Source: JBAJNN01 sp036881905 (GTDB taxonomy: Bacteria > Pseudomonadota > Alphaproteobacteria > Rhizobiales > Im1). Taken from it: a stretch of 46,804 nucleotides of DNA. The position numbers and the translations under genes are program-made. Positions 23,697-32,178 of the stretch are shown one piece after another. The notes under the pieces are model-generated. The model was not told the origin of the DNA, made no database searches, and saw nothing but the letters and a program-made list of their open reading frames with translations. Within the stretch, counting starts at the first letter, position 1. Every line of letters begins with the position of its first letter. The stretch lies in contig JBAJNN010000015.1 of assembly GCA_036881905.1 (NCBI GenBank), positions 1 through 46,804 of the forward strand. Reading direction: 5' to 3'.

Positions 23697-24692
23697 TTGA
23701 AGAGCGCCGCCCGGTCCGGGGAGCAAGAGTTAATCCAAAGGTTTTTCGCGCCACTCGCCGCCGGTTTCGAGGGAGCGGCGGGCCTGGAAGATGACGCCGC
23801 CCTTTATCGCGCGGACGAGGGGATGGATGTGGTCATGACCACCGACACCGTGGTTGAAAGCGTTCATTTCCTGCCCCATGATCCTCCCGATCTCATTGCT
23901 CGCAAGGCGCTCAGGGTCAGTGTATCCGACTTGGCGGCGAAGGGCGGGCGCCCCCGTTTCTATCTCTTGTCGCTGGCGCTTGACGGTGAACGCGACGAAA
24001 CTTGGCTTGAAAGATTTGCACAAGGGTTGCGCGCCGATCAGGCGGAATATGGCTGTCATCTGGCCGGAGGGGATACGGTCGCGACACCGGGGCCTTTGAC
24101 TGTGACGATCACGGCATTTGCCGAGATTCCCCATGGCCGTATCGTACGCCGGGGAGGGGCCGTCGATGGCGATCTCGTCTATGTGACCGGCACCATCGGC
24201 GATGCCGGTCTTGGGCTTGCTATACTAACAAACCAATATCGGGGTGCAATAGGTAGTGATTCCCGCTCTTTTCTGGTCGGGCGGTATCGCCTGCCCTGTC
24301 CGCGCGTGGCCTTGGCGCCGACGGTTCTGGCTCACGCCAATGCCGCCATCGACATTTCCGACGGGCTTGTCGGCGACATGGCCCTATTATGTCGGGCAAG
24401 CGGGCTCGGCGCATCTATAAGAATTGCCGATATACCGTTGTCGCCGCCGGCCCGTGAGAGCATTTCTCATGATCCGAAATGGCGGGAAAACTGTTTAACC
24501 TGCGGTGACGATTATGAAATCGCCTGTACAGTTTCGCCCGATGATGCCCAGGATTTCGAGGACGACGCGGCGCGCGCCGGTGTGGCCGTGAGTCGCATCG
24601 GGCATATTACGGCGCGTGAGGATGGGGCTGTCTTTCGTCACGACTCCGGATCGGCCTTGGTCGTCGATACGCCGTCCTACAGCCATATATAG
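23697..24692 (+). CDS. thiL: Thiamine-monophosphate kinase
   Basis: 331 residues if started at the TTG at 23697, which has GGAGAG upstream and begins the usual GEQELIQRFF front eight or so residues in. An ATG at 23646 (inside nusB) would add 17 unconserved residues. It phosphorylates thiamine phosphate to the diphosphate. Motifs are DDAAL (ATP/Mg), TTDTVVESVHF, LSVSDLAAKGG-type (RVSVSDLAAKGGRP), GDTV and the C-terminal DISDGLVGD. Length matches E. coli ThiL (325). Confidence 0.94.
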   Translation: MKSAARSGEQELIQRFFAPLAAGFEGAAGLEDDAALYRADEGMDVVMTTDTVVESVHFLPHDPPDLIARKALRVSVSDLAAKGGRPRFYLLSLALDGERDETWLERFAQGLRADQAEYGCHLAGGDTVATPGPLTVTITAFAEIPHGRIVRRGGAVDGDLVYVTGTIGDAGLGLAILTNQYRGAIGSDSRSFLVGRYRLPCPRVALAPTVLAHANAAIDISDGLVGDMALLCRASGLGASIRIADIPLSPPARESISHDPKWRENCLTCGDDYEIACTVSPDDAQDFEDDAARAGVAVSRIGHITAREDGAVFRHDSGSALVVDTPSYSHI

Positions 24693-24763
24693 CCAAATCA
24701 CGCCCGCGTTGAATCATTGTGCCGGAATCAGTTAATGGATTTTCGGGTCGTATCTTACCAAGC

Positions 24764-25252
24764 TCAGGGGGCGCTCGCCGGGCCGCCTGCGTCGAATCGG
24801 CCGACATTTCTGAATAGCTCCCGCAAGATTGATAGATCCTTGTCATTGACCGGCGTTTCGCGGCTGCTGAAATTAACGACCTGACCATTCTCAAGGCTGT
24901 AAGTCGCAAAACCGTCAACCCGGTTTTCCCGGTCGAAGTGAATGGCAAGGATTTTCCGGTCAACGACCTTGGGTCTGAAGAAGGCTTCGCTCTCCACGAC
25001 ACTGGAGATGTAATAAAATCTGTCGCCCCGATTCTTCACCGTGCCGATTGTCGATGGTGATCCAAGCAGCGAGAGCACTTGCGTCTTGCTCAGGCCGGGG
25101 TGTATTTTCGCAATATCTTTCGGGTGAAGCAAATATCCGCGATAGTCGATGGTCGGGGTGCAGGCGAAGAGGGTGAAACCAACTGTCAAAATCGCACAAA
25201 TCTTGCGAAAAAACCGTTTGCTCATGGTCGTTTTAAGCGTTTTCCGCGCCAT
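24764..25252 (-). CDS. bamE: Outer-membrane assembly lipoprotein BamE (SmpA/OmlA)
   Basis: 162 residues from the ATG at 25252, with GAGG seven bases upstream; a start at 25225 would shorten a long N-terminal segment. The lipobox is in GFTLFAC (lipidated Cys). The BamE domain follows: GYLLHPKDIAKIHPGLSKTQVLSLLGSPS, then the RFYYISSVVE strand and IHFDRENRVDGF. It assists the BAM complex in inserting outer-membrane barrels. It is divergent from the ubiquinol-cytochrome c chaperone gene, a common alphaproteobacterial arrangement. Confidence 0.92.
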   Translation of the reverse strand: MARKTLKTTMSKRFFRKICAILTVGFTLFACTPTIDYRGYLLHPKDIAKIHPGLSKTQVLSLLGSPSTIGTVKNRGDRFYYISSVVESEAFFRPKVVDRKILAIHFDRENRVDGFATYSLENGQVVNFSSRETPVNDKDLSILRELFRNVGRFDAGGPASAP

Positions 25253-25392
25253 CAATATCCTCGCGAGGGTCGAAACAGGTCAGCTATCAATTGTCGCCCG
25301 ACTACACCGTCTGTCCTGCCTTGGCAAGTCCCGATTGGCTTTCATGGCCGATTCCCGCAGGATCGAAGACCTTGAAAATGAGGACCGGATAG

Positions 25393-25953
25393 ATGCTGTC
25401 AAGCCGCCTTTTTCGCCGTTCAGCCAAGCATGACATCGCGCAGGCGCTTTATAAGGCGATTGTCGCCCAGGCCCGCCAGCCCGCTCTCTATCTGGGTGGG
25501 TTAGTCGCCGATACGCCTGAGGGGCGGTTCGAGATGGTGGTCCTCCATGTTGTTCTGGTTATGCGGCATCTTGGCGGGCGGGGCAGGGAGGCCGGTGAAC
25601 TTACCCAGCTTCTCTTTAACGCCATGTTTGCCGATATGGACGATAATCTGCGCGAGATCGGCGTTGGGGATTTGTCCGTGGGCAGAAAAATCCGGAAAAT
25701 GGTCGAGGCGTTTTATGGCCGTTTGCGGGCCTATGACAGAGCGTTGAACAAGCCGGATCCGGAGCGAGCGCAAGCCCTGACCCGCATAGTGTCGCGCAAT
25801 GTGCCGAGCGACGATATACTAGTCGATTCACCTCGCAAACTTACCGATTATGTGCTTGCGGCCGATCATATGCTGCGCGACACCTCGGATGATATGGTTT
25901 TCGCCGCCCGGGTCAATTTTCCAAAACTGCGCGATGCCCTTCGCGCTGATTGA
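25393..25953 (+). CDS. Ubiquinol-cytochrome c chaperone (CBP3/UQCC1 family)
   Basis: 186 residues with the family core YKAIVAQARQPALYLGGLVADTPEGRFEMVVLHVVLVMRHL (quoted positions about 20-60) and FADMDDNLREIGVGDLSVGRKIRKM. Mitochondrial CBP3/UQCC1 helps cytochrome b maturation in complex III; the bacterial relative is assumed to act alike. It is divergent from bamE and upstream of plsX-fabH, as in many alphaproteobacteria, but the DUF177 (YceD) gene often found here is absent. Confidence 0.9.
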   Translation: MLSSRLFRRSAKHDIAQALYKAIVAQARQPALYLGGLVADTPEGRFEMVVLHVVLVMRHLGGRGREAGELTQLLFNAMFADMDDNLREIGVGDLSVGRKIRKMVEAFYGRLRAYDRALNKPDPERAQALTRIVSRNVPSDDILVDSPRKLTDYVLAADHMLRDTSDDMVFAARVNFPKLRDALRAD

Positions 25954-26141
25954 TCCGGTGGGCGAGGCAATCTCCTCAAATCGACCGAACGCCGAAGGTG
26001 ACGGTCGGGGCTTGGACCTTATTGGTTTTATCGGTCGCGATTTTGCTTGTTTCAGTCGGGCGAGCCGCTATTGTATTGCCTGCGGCGCATGGCAATGTGC
26101 ATGAACAGAATCGGTTATTGGGTAGGATTGTCTCGAATTGA
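25950..26141 (+). CDS. Possible small membrane protein between chaperone gene and plsX
   Basis: A 63-codon frame with a TTG start overlapping the chaperone stop (TTGA) and a TGA overlapping the plsX ATG (TGATG). It encodes one long hydrophobic stretch (VGAWTLLVLSVAILLVSVG, about residues 19-37). The overlaps at both ends favour translational coupling. The product is not recognised and the TTG start is weak, so it may be chance. Confidence 0.35.
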   Translation: MIRWARQSPQIDRTPKVTVGAWTLLVLSVAILLVSVGRAAIVLPAAHGNVHEQNRLLGRIVSN

Positions 26142-27160
26142 TGTCACGTATTTTGACGATAGCCCTTGACGCCATGGGCGGCGATCATGGCCCTGAAATG
26201 GTGGTTGCTGGCGCGGCTGTCGCTCTCAAGCGGCACCCGGATTTGCGTCTTTTGCTGTTTGGCGATCATGTGGTTATCGAACCGCTCATGAAACATTACC
26301 CTGATATGAGTGGCAAAATTGAGCTTGTGCATACCGATGTCGCCGTGGCAATGGACGATCGGCCGGGCAAAGCGTTGCGGCGCGGCAATCGGCGATCCAG
26401 CATGTGGCTGGCGATCAATGCCGTGCATCGCAAACGCGCGGATGTTGTAGTGTCTGCCGGCAATACCGGCGCGCTCATGGCCATCGCCATGGCGGTCTTA
26501 AAAACCATGTCCGGTGTTGACAGACCGGCCATTGCCGCCATCTGGCCGACGCTTCGCGGTGAGAGCATCGTGCTTGATGTCGGTGCGACCATCGGGAGGC
26601 ATGCCGGCCAGCTTGTCGATTTCGCCGTTATGGGCCAGGCCATGGCGCGCAGCCTGTTTGGGTTGGAACGGCCGACGGTCGGTCTTTTGAATGTGGGGGT
26701 GGAGGCCATCAAGGGTATTGAGGAGGTGCGGGAAGCCGACAAAATATTGCGCGAGGCGCGCTTGCCGATCGAGTATTGCGGCTTCGTTGAGGGCAATGAT
26801 CTCGGCAAGGGTACGGTCGATGTCGTGGTGACAGAGGGATTCACGGGCAATATTGCGCTTAAAACTGCCGAGGGCACGGCGCATCAGATCGCCTGCTATC
26901 TGCGCGTCGCCATGCGGCGCAGCCGGATTTCACAGCTTGGCTCTATAATGGCGCGCGGGGCTTTTCGTATTTTGAAGGAAAAACTTGATCCACGTACCAT
27001 GAATGGGGGGGTGTTTCTGGGACTTGATGGTATCGTCGTCAAGAGTCACGGCGGTACCGATGCCTTCGGATTTGCAAGCGCGATTGATCTTGCCGTTGAA
27101 ATTGCCGACAATGATCTTGTCGCGAAGATTGCCCGTGATCTGGCAGTGTGCAAGTCTTGA
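26141..27160 (+). CDS. plsX: Phosphate acyltransferase PlsX
   Basis: 339 residues starting ATG at 26141 (MSRILTIALDAMGGDHGP). It makes acyl-phosphate from acyl-ACP for phospholipid synthesis. Signatures are LDAMGGDHGPE, SAGNTGALMA, NVGVEAIKGIEEVREA and the C-terminal GVFLGLDGIVVKSHGGTDAFGFASAI. It is followed by fabH as in most bacteria; 76 nt separate the two. Confidence 0.96.
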   Translation: MSRILTIALDAMGGDHGPEMVVAGAAVALKRHPDLRLLLFGDHVVIEPLMKHYPDMSGKIELVHTDVAVAMDDRPGKALRRGNRRSSMWLAINAVHRKRADVVVSAGNTGALMAIAMAVLKTMSGVDRPAIAAIWPTLRGESIVLDVGATIGRHAGQLVDFAVMGQAMARSLFGLERPTVGLLNVGVEAIKGIEEVREADKILREARLPIEYCGFVEGNDLGKGTVDVVVTEGFTGNIALKTAEGTAHQIACYLRVAMRRSRISQLGSIMARGAFRILKEKLDPRTMNGGVFLGLDGIVVKSHGGTDAFGFASAIDLAVEIADNDLVAKIARDLAVCKS

Positions 27161-27236
27161 GCTACGAAAACGCCTTAAGCCGATTGGGAAAATTTGGAGA
27201 CAAGCATTGATAAAAAAGACGGATAACGAGCCGGGC

Positions 27237-28208
27237 ATGCGTCGTTCGGTCATTCGGGGTGTTGGAGCCTTTCTTCCTCAAAAAATATTGACAAACAAAG
27301 AAATGGAATCGATTGTCGATACTTCAAATGAATGGATCATCGAACGCACCGGTATCCGCCGGCGCCACATTGCTGCTGAGGGTGAAACCACCGCCGATCT
27401 TGCTGTTGCGGCTGCAAAAGCCGCGCTTGCCAATGCCGGAATGGAGCCGGGGCAAATCGAGCTGATCATTCTTGCAACCTCGACGCCGGATCACACCTTC
27501 CCCGCAACCGCGACCGCGGTACAGGCTGCCCTTGGGTTAATGCAAGGCGCTGCTTTCGACATTCAGGCCGTCTGCACAGGCTTTGTTTTTGCGCTCGCAG
27601 TGGCCGATAGTTTCATTAAATCCGGCCAATATGACCGTGTTCTCGTGATCGGCGCCGAGACTTTTTCGCGGATTCTGGACTGGACCGACCGCTCGACCTG
27701 CGTTCTGTTCGGCGACGGTGCCGGCGCGGTGATTTTAGAGGCGCGACAGGCGGAAGGCGGTGGTAAGGATCGCGGTATCCTTGCCTCACGCCTGCGTTCC
27801 GACGGGCGTCATCACGACAAACTCTATGTCGATGGTGGGCCGTCGAGCACCGGGACGGTGGGACATTTGCGCATGCAGGGTCGAGAGGTGTTTCGACATG
27901 CCATCGTCAATATCGCGCAGATTATGGACGAAACATTGCGGCAGGCCGGGGTTTCGCCCGACGAGATCGACTGGTTTGTGCCGCATCAGGCCAATAGGAG
28001 GATTTTGAGCGGAACGGCACGGAAATTTTCCATTCCCGAAGAGCGCGTAGTCATGACGGTTGGAACTCATGGTAATACATCGGCGGCCTCTATCCCCTTG
28101 GCCCTTGAGACCGCCGTGAGCGACGGGCGGATCAAAAAAGGTGATCTCGTCCTGATGGAGGCGATGGGAGGCGGATTTACCTGGGGAGCGACATTGGTGC
28201 GCTGGTAG
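27237..28208 (+). CDS. fabH: 3-oxoacyl-ACP synthase III
   Basis: 323 residues from the ATG at 27237. A TTG at 27207 with GGAGA at good distance is an alternative adding ten residues. It condenses acetyl-CoA with malonyl-ACP to start fatty-acid chains. The catalytic triad is seen as Cys in DIQAVCTGF, His in VPHQANRRI and Asn in GTHGNTSAAS. GGGFTWGATLVRW closes the protein. Confidence 0.95.
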   Translation: MRRSVIRGVGAFLPQKILTNKEMESIVDTSNEWIIERTGIRRRHIAAEGETTADLAVAAAKAALANAGMEPGQIELIILATSTPDHTFPATATAVQAALGLMQGAAFDIQAVCTGFVFALAVADSFIKSGQYDRVLVIGAETFSRILDWTDRSTCVLFGDGAGAVILEARQAEGGGKDRGILASRLRSDGRHHDKLYVDGGPSSTGTVGHLRMQGREVFRHAIVNIAQIMDETLRQAGVSPDEIDWFVPHQANRRILSGTARKFSIPEERVVMTVGTHGNTSAASIPLALETAVSDGRIKKGDLVLMEAMGGGFTWGATLVRW

Positions 28209-28363
28209 CGCCGGATTCCGGCGAATGACCTCTGTTCCGTCATGATACCAGCCGGGCAAACCAACCTCTTGAACCGGAATATAAAATAGGGTATCGCCTC
28301 GTAAGGAGTGTGTCACTTTCGGAATTCGACGTTTTCGGTGAACATGATGAAAGGGCTTCTTCG

Positions 28364-28675
28364 GTGGCGGGTAAAACATTAACACGGGCTGATTTGAGCG
28401 AAGCCGTTCAGTATCGGCTGGGGCTGTCGCATACGGAATCGGCCTCTATTGTAAATTCGGTGCTGACCATGATTGCGGATACGCTGGTTGAGGGAGAGAC
28501 GGTAAAGCTCTCCTCATTCGGGGTTTTTTCCGTGCGTGACAAGACCGAGCGCATCGGCCGCAATCCTAAAACCGGCGATGAAGCGCCAATCCCGCCACGC
28601 CGCGTGCTGGTGTTCCGGCCCAGCCATATTCTAAAAGCGGTCATCAACGCCAATGGAACCGCCGCGAAGCCATGA
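28364..28675 (+). CDS. ihfA: Integration host factor subunit alpha
   Basis: 103 residues if started at the GTG at 28364 (MAGKTLTRADLSEAV), the usual IHF-alpha front, with AAAGGG upstream. The frame extends back to a GTG at 28310, whose AAGGAG lies only one base away, too close to use. Conserved features are GETVKLSSFGVFSVRDK, RIGRNPKTGDEAPIPPRRVLVFRPS. It bends DNA as a heterodimer with IHF-beta. It sits between fabH and a MerR-type gene, the standard order. Confidence 0.93.
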   Translation: MAGKTLTRADLSEAVQYRLGLSHTESASIVNSVLTMIADTLVEGETVKLSSFGVFSVRDKTERIGRNPKTGDEAPIPPRRVLVFRPSHILKAVINANGTAAKP

Positions 28676-28729
28676 GGCTGTTGGTTGCCCGCCGATTGCA
28701 GCCTGATAACCGGTGGTGGGGAATGGTTT

Positions 28730-29188
28730 GTGAAAAAGTCGCCCGAAGCATTGAGAACCATTGGCGAAGTTGCTGAGGCTATTGATGTTCCCCAGCATGT
28801 CTTAAGATTCTGGGAAAGTAAATTCTCGCCACTGCGGCCGCGGAAAAGAGGCGGGGGACGGCGCTATTACCGGCCGGATGATGTCATGCTTGTGCGTGGT
28901 ATCCGCCACTTACTTTATGGTGAAGGATTTACCATCCGTGGGGCACAAAAAATTCTGCGTGAGAAAGGCCCCGGCTTTGTCATGAAATGTGGTGAGCATG
29001 GCGGCATATCCGAAGGACCTGTCCTTGATACGGACAAGCCTGCAAGAGAAAATGCGGACAGCTTCTCCAGATCCTCGCAAACGGACGACAAAACAGAACT
29101 TCCAGCCGACGCCGAATATGAGTTGCGTAAAGTTCTGGACGAGCTTTCCGGTATAAGGACATTACTGATGAAAGGAAAAAAAGGTTAG
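28730..29188 (+). CDS. MerR-family transcriptional regulator
   Basis: 152 residues from a GTG at 28730 with GGGGAA upstream; the frame is open further upstream but the conserved part begins KKSPEALRTIGEVAEAI. The winged helix-turn-helix is at about residues 8-75: IGEVAEAIDVPQHVLRFWESKF, RGGGRRYYRPDD and IRHLLYGEGFTIRGAQKIL. The C-terminal half is variable, with a short coiled-coil-like end (EYELRKVLDELSGI). This regulator regularly follows ihfA in alphaproteobacteria. Its targets are not established and it lacks an obvious effector domain. Confidence 0.92.
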   Translation: MKKSPEALRTIGEVAEAIDVPQHVLRFWESKFSPLRPRKRGGGRRYYRPDDVMLVRGIRHLLYGEGFTIRGAQKILREKGPGFVMKCGEHGGISEGPVLDTDKPARENADSFSRSSQTDDKTELPADAEYELRKVLDELSGIRTLLMKGKKG

Positions 29189-29291
29189 TTTTTAAGCCTT
29201 ATATTGGTTTAAATATATACTTTATGAGATTTTTGCCTAAAAAATAAATGAAAACTTCGGAATAAGAGAAGCACCGTAGCTTCACGAAAAA

Positions 29292-29369
29292 TGGTCGGAG
29301 CGGCCGGATTTGAACCGACGACCCCCAGTCCCCCAGACTGGTGCGCTGACCTGGCTGCGCTACGCTCCG
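29292..29369 (-). tRNA. tRNA-Pro(GGG), CCA encoded
   Basis: Read on the minus strand: acceptor CGGAGCG...CGCTCCG with discriminator A and encoded CCA, D arm GCGC-AGCCAGGTCA-GCGC, anticodon arm CCAGT-CTGGGGG-ACTGG with anticodon GGG, T arm GTCGG-TTCAAAT-CCGGC. All stems pair (one T-G). 78 nt. The flank upstream of nt 29292 is AT-rich. Confidence 0.96.
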
Positions 29370-29490
29370 TCATGACTTTATCGATGACACTCTTCATCAC
29401 CCCGGTCCTTAGTGTCAGATCATATCGCTTAGCGCAAGTTTTAAGAATCATTTTGCTTGGCGGTGAGCGGGTTCTCTCAGACCCGGCATC

Positions 29491-30588
29491 TTATTTGCAG
29501 CGGGTGGGAGTGTCCGACGTTACGCTGTCAACTTCCGGCCGGTTTTCCTCACGCAGCCGATTAACCAGTGAGGTGACGGCTCCGGCCTGGTCTTTCGGGG
29601 TCACCAGAAGGCAGTCGGGGGTCAGAACCACGATCATGTCATTGACGCCTATGAGAGCCGAAAGCCCGGCCTCGGAATGAACGATGTTATTGCTTCCATC
29701 GATGATTTTTGCATCCCCGATGACAACATTGCCCGATGAGTCTTTTTCAAGATCATGGCTAAACGTGTCCCAGCAGCCAACATCCGCCCATGCGTAATCA
29801 AGCTCTAATATGGCTGCTTTTCGGGTTTTCTCAAAGATGGCGCGATTGACGCAAATCGACGGTGCATTCCGGAAAGCCTGCTCCTCAAGACACAAGAAAT
29901 CAGGGTCGCTCTTCGCCTTGGCGAAGGAGCGTCTGACCGCGGTTACGATCTCCGGCGCGTGAGCGTCGGCTTCCTCGATGAAGGCATCGGCGCGGAACAG
30001 AAAATTTCCGGTATTCCAGAGATAGCCTTGGGCAATGTAATCTTCGGCAATGATGGGCGCGGGCTTTTCGACAAAGGCCGCAAGTTGCGAGGCTTCAAAC
30101 AATTTGCTGCCTGAGAGCGCATAACCATAATGGCTGGACGGCCAGCCGGGTTTGACACCGAAGGCTATGAAAAAATTGGCTTCAGCATCCTTGCGCACCG
30201 CGTCGACAGCGGCGGCGAAAGCCGAAGAGTCGTCGATTTTGTGGTCTGCCGCAAGGGCCAGAATGATTGCCTCGCCATCACGTTCAAGAGCGCGCAGACA
30301 ACCTGCCACGATAGTGGCGCATGACCCTCTTGCCATCGGTTCCAGCAGGATATCGGCATCGACGCCAATGTCAAGAAGCTGCTCGGCGATCAAAAACCGA
30401 TGCTCGATATTGCCGACCACAATGGGGCGCGAAGCGAATATGTCATGATGACAGCGTAGCACCGTATCTTGAAACAGCGAGCAGACACTGCCAAAGCGTA
30501 AAAACTGTTTCGGTCGCGACCGTCGTGACACCGGCCACAGCCGCGTACCGGATCCGCCGCACATGATGACGGGGATTATAGTAGCCAT
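29491..30588 (-). CDS. manC: Mannose-1-phosphate guanylyltransferase
   Basis: 365 residues from the ATG at 30588, which has AAGGA seven bases upstream; the ATG at 30594 is too close to that site. It makes GDP-mannose for polysaccharides. The nucleotidyltransferase motif MCGGSGTRLWPVSRRSRPKQF and the later VEKP and GYLWNTGNFLF are clear. It lacks the C-terminal phosphomannose isomerase domain of bifunctional ManC/AlgA proteins. It stands alone, divergent from ruvC. Confidence 0.92.
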   Translation of the reverse strand: MATIIPVIMCGGSGTRLWPVSRRSRPKQFLRFGSVCSLFQDTVLRCHHDIFASRPIVVGNIEHRFLIAEQLLDIGVDADILLEPMARGSCATIVAGCLRALERDGEAIILALAADHKIDDSSAFAAAVDAVRKDAEANFFIAFGVKPGWPSSHYGYALSGSKLFEASQLAAFVEKPAPIIAEDYIAQGYLWNTGNFLFRADAFIEEADAHAPEIVTAVRRSFAKAKSDPDFLCLEEQAFRNAPSICVNRAIFEKTRKAAILELDYAWADVGCWDTFSHDLEKDSSGNVVIGDAKIIDGSNNIVHSEAGLSALIGVNDMIVVLTPDCLLVTPKDQAGAVTSLVNRLREENRPEVDSVTSDTPTRCK

Positions 30589-30666
30589 GTTCATATCCTT
30601 AAGATCGAAAAGCTGGGCACGAGCCTTGTTACATAGTGGTGATAATAGCCGTTTACAGACCGTTGC

Positions 30667-30683
30667 CATGCTGGTCCAGCATG
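30667..30683. promoter_or_regulatory. Perfect palindrome CATGCTGG-T-CCAGCATG
   Basis: A 17-nt perfect inverted repeat in the divergent manC/ruvC promoter region, 79 nt upstream of the manC start and 86 nt before ruvC. It is not a LexA box. It may be an operator, but no regulator can be named. Confidence 0.35.
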
Positions 30684-30768
30684 AGCGGCAAATATGACAG
30701 CCTATCCTGAACGAGAGGTAAAAACCTTAACTATAGGCGTTTTCCGAAGTTTGCGGTATTAGCCTTTC

Positions 30769-31290
30769 ATGGTGCAAGGACCAGTTCATATTATCGGAAT
30801 CGATCCGGGATTGCGACAGACCGGATGGGGTGTAATCGCGGTGGACGGTGGGCGGTTGAGTTATGTTGCCGATGGCACGCTGACCTCCGATATTCAGGCT
30901 ACGTTGCCGGAGCGTTTGCTGCAATTATATGAGGGGCTTTCCGCGGTTTTGCATCGATGGCAGCCCGACGAGGCGGCGGTGGAAGAGACCTTTGTCAACA
31001 AGAACGCGCGCGCGACGCTGAAACTTGGTCAGGCTCGCGCCGTGGCGCTGCTGGCGCCGGCCGCCGCCAAGCTTGTCGTAGCCGAATATTCGCCCAATGT
31101 CGTAAAAAAAAGCGTGGTGGGATCGGGCCATGCCGATAAGAGGCAAATTCATGATATGGTGAAAATCCTGTTGCCGCAATGCCGGCCCGATACGCCGGAT
31201 GCGGCCGATGCGCTGGCGATCGCCGTGACCCATGCCCATCATCGCACCGGCGTGGTTGGCCATCTGAGCAGGGGGGCTAGGGCCTGTTAA
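30769..31290 (+). CDS. ruvC: Holliday junction endodeoxyribonuclease RuvC
   Basis: 173 residues. The acidic catalytic residues are in GIDPGLRQTGWG, AVEETFVNKN and DAADALAIAVTHAH. It resolves Holliday junctions with RuvAB. The stop codon TAA (31288-31290) and the last two or three codons lie inside the terminal repeat of a MITE that splits ruvC from ruvA, so the native end may have been slightly different. Function should be unaffected because the last catalytic Asp is 30 residues upstream. Confidence 0.96.
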   Translation: MVQGPVHIIGIDPGLRQTGWGVIAVDGGRLSYVADGTLTSDIQATLPERLLQLYEGLSAVLHRWQPDEAAVEETFVNKNARATLKLGQARAVALLAPAAAKLVVAEYSPNVVKKSVVGSGHADKRQIHDMVKILLPQCRPDTPDAADALAIAVTHAHHRTGVVGHLSRGARAC

Positions 31291-31554
31291 CGTTTGAGAT
31301 TTGGAGCACGGTATGAGCAAAAATCGTATGGTTTCAGGAGCGAAAGTGCTGGGAAGGGCTTGCGCTTTCTCACGCTTTCACGACGCCAAAATGGGCGGTT
31401 TTCGCCATATCCCTTGGTCACACGCGGCGGATTTTGCTCCTGAAAGCGTCAAAGCCCTCTTTGCTGGAGTGCAACGCAGTGATGAGTCCTTCCCCTGTTC
31501 AGGGGCAAAATTCGTCCCGCGGCCCGTGTCCTAACCTTGGACGTTAACAAGCCC
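31280..31554. mobile_element. MITE-like element between ruvC and ruvA
   Basis: A 275-bp segment bounded by 14-nt inverted repeats, GGGCCTGTTAACGT (31280-31293) and ACGTTAACAAGCCC (31541-31554), one mismatch. TA lies on both sides (31278-31279, 31555-31556). Inside are further inverted segments (TTTCAGGAGC near 31334 and GCTCCTGAAA near 31436). No transposase is encoded; an internal 77-codon frame has no ribosome site and no recognisable product. End sequence and TA duplication fit IS5- or IS630-type derivatives. It ends nine nt before the ruvA ATG. Confidence 0.8.
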
Positions 31555-31563
31555 TAACTCGTC

Positions 31564-32178
31564 ATGATCGGCAAACTTAAAGGCATCATCGATTCTTGTG
31601 GCGAGGATTGGGCCATCATCGACGTTTCAGGCGTTGGTTATCATGTCATATGCTCCGGTAAGACACTGGCCGCGCTGCCCGGTGTCGGCGAAATCGTAAC
31701 GCTGTCGATCGAGACCCATGTCCGCGAAGACCAGATTGCCCTGTTCGGCTTTGCAAGCCCGATCGAACGGGAGTGGTTCCGCCTGCTCCAGACGGTTCAG
31801 GGTGTCGGCACGCGGGTCGCGCTGGCCATATTGTCAACATTTGCGCCGTCCGATCTCGCCGGAGCCATCGCCATGCAGGACCGGGCCATGATCTCCAGGG
31901 CTCAGGGTGTCGGGGCCAGGGTTGCCCAGCGCATTATCTCCGAGCTCAAGGACAAGGGGCCGGCTCTGGCCCTCGCCAATGGGGGGATTTCCGGCGTGCA
32001 AGGCAGCGGAACCGAGCAATCGCCATCCATCATGAGCGATGCGGTATCGGCGCTGACCAACCTTGGCTATGGTCATCTTCAGGCCAGTCAGGCGGCCATG
32101 GCCGCTCTGGACACGGCGGGCCGGGATGCAACCACGGCGGACCTCATCCCCCTGGCCTTGAGGGAATTAACAAAATGA
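31564..32178 (+). CDS. ruvA: Holliday junction helicase subunit RuvA
   Basis: 204 residues. OB-fold domain I (MIGKLKGIIDSCGEDWAIIDVSGVGYHV) is followed by the helix-hairpin-helix pair in domain II (LLQTVQGVGTRVALAIL and ISRAQGVGARVAQRII) and the C-terminal RuvB-binding domain (VSALTNLGYGHLQA). Because a MITE ends nine bases upstream, no ribosome site is left before the ATG (GCCCTAACTCGTC). Expression may depend on sequences brought by the element. The stop overlaps the ruvB ATG (ATGA). Confidence 0.96.
   Translation: MIGKLKGIIDSCGEDWAIIDVSGVGYHVICSGKTLAALPGVGEIVTLSIETHVREDQIALFGFASPIEREWFRLLQTVQGVGTRVALAILSTFAPSDLAGAIAMQDRAMISRAQGVGARVAQRIISELKDKGPALALANGGISGVQGSGTEQSPSIMSDAVSALTNLGYGHLQASQAAMAALDTAGRDATTADLIPLALRELTK

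Noticed and set aside
31301..31534. 77-codon frame inside the ruvC-ruvA element
   Set aside because: No ribosome site or known product; the segment is bounded by terminal repeats and TA duplications and is better read as a non-coding MITE.
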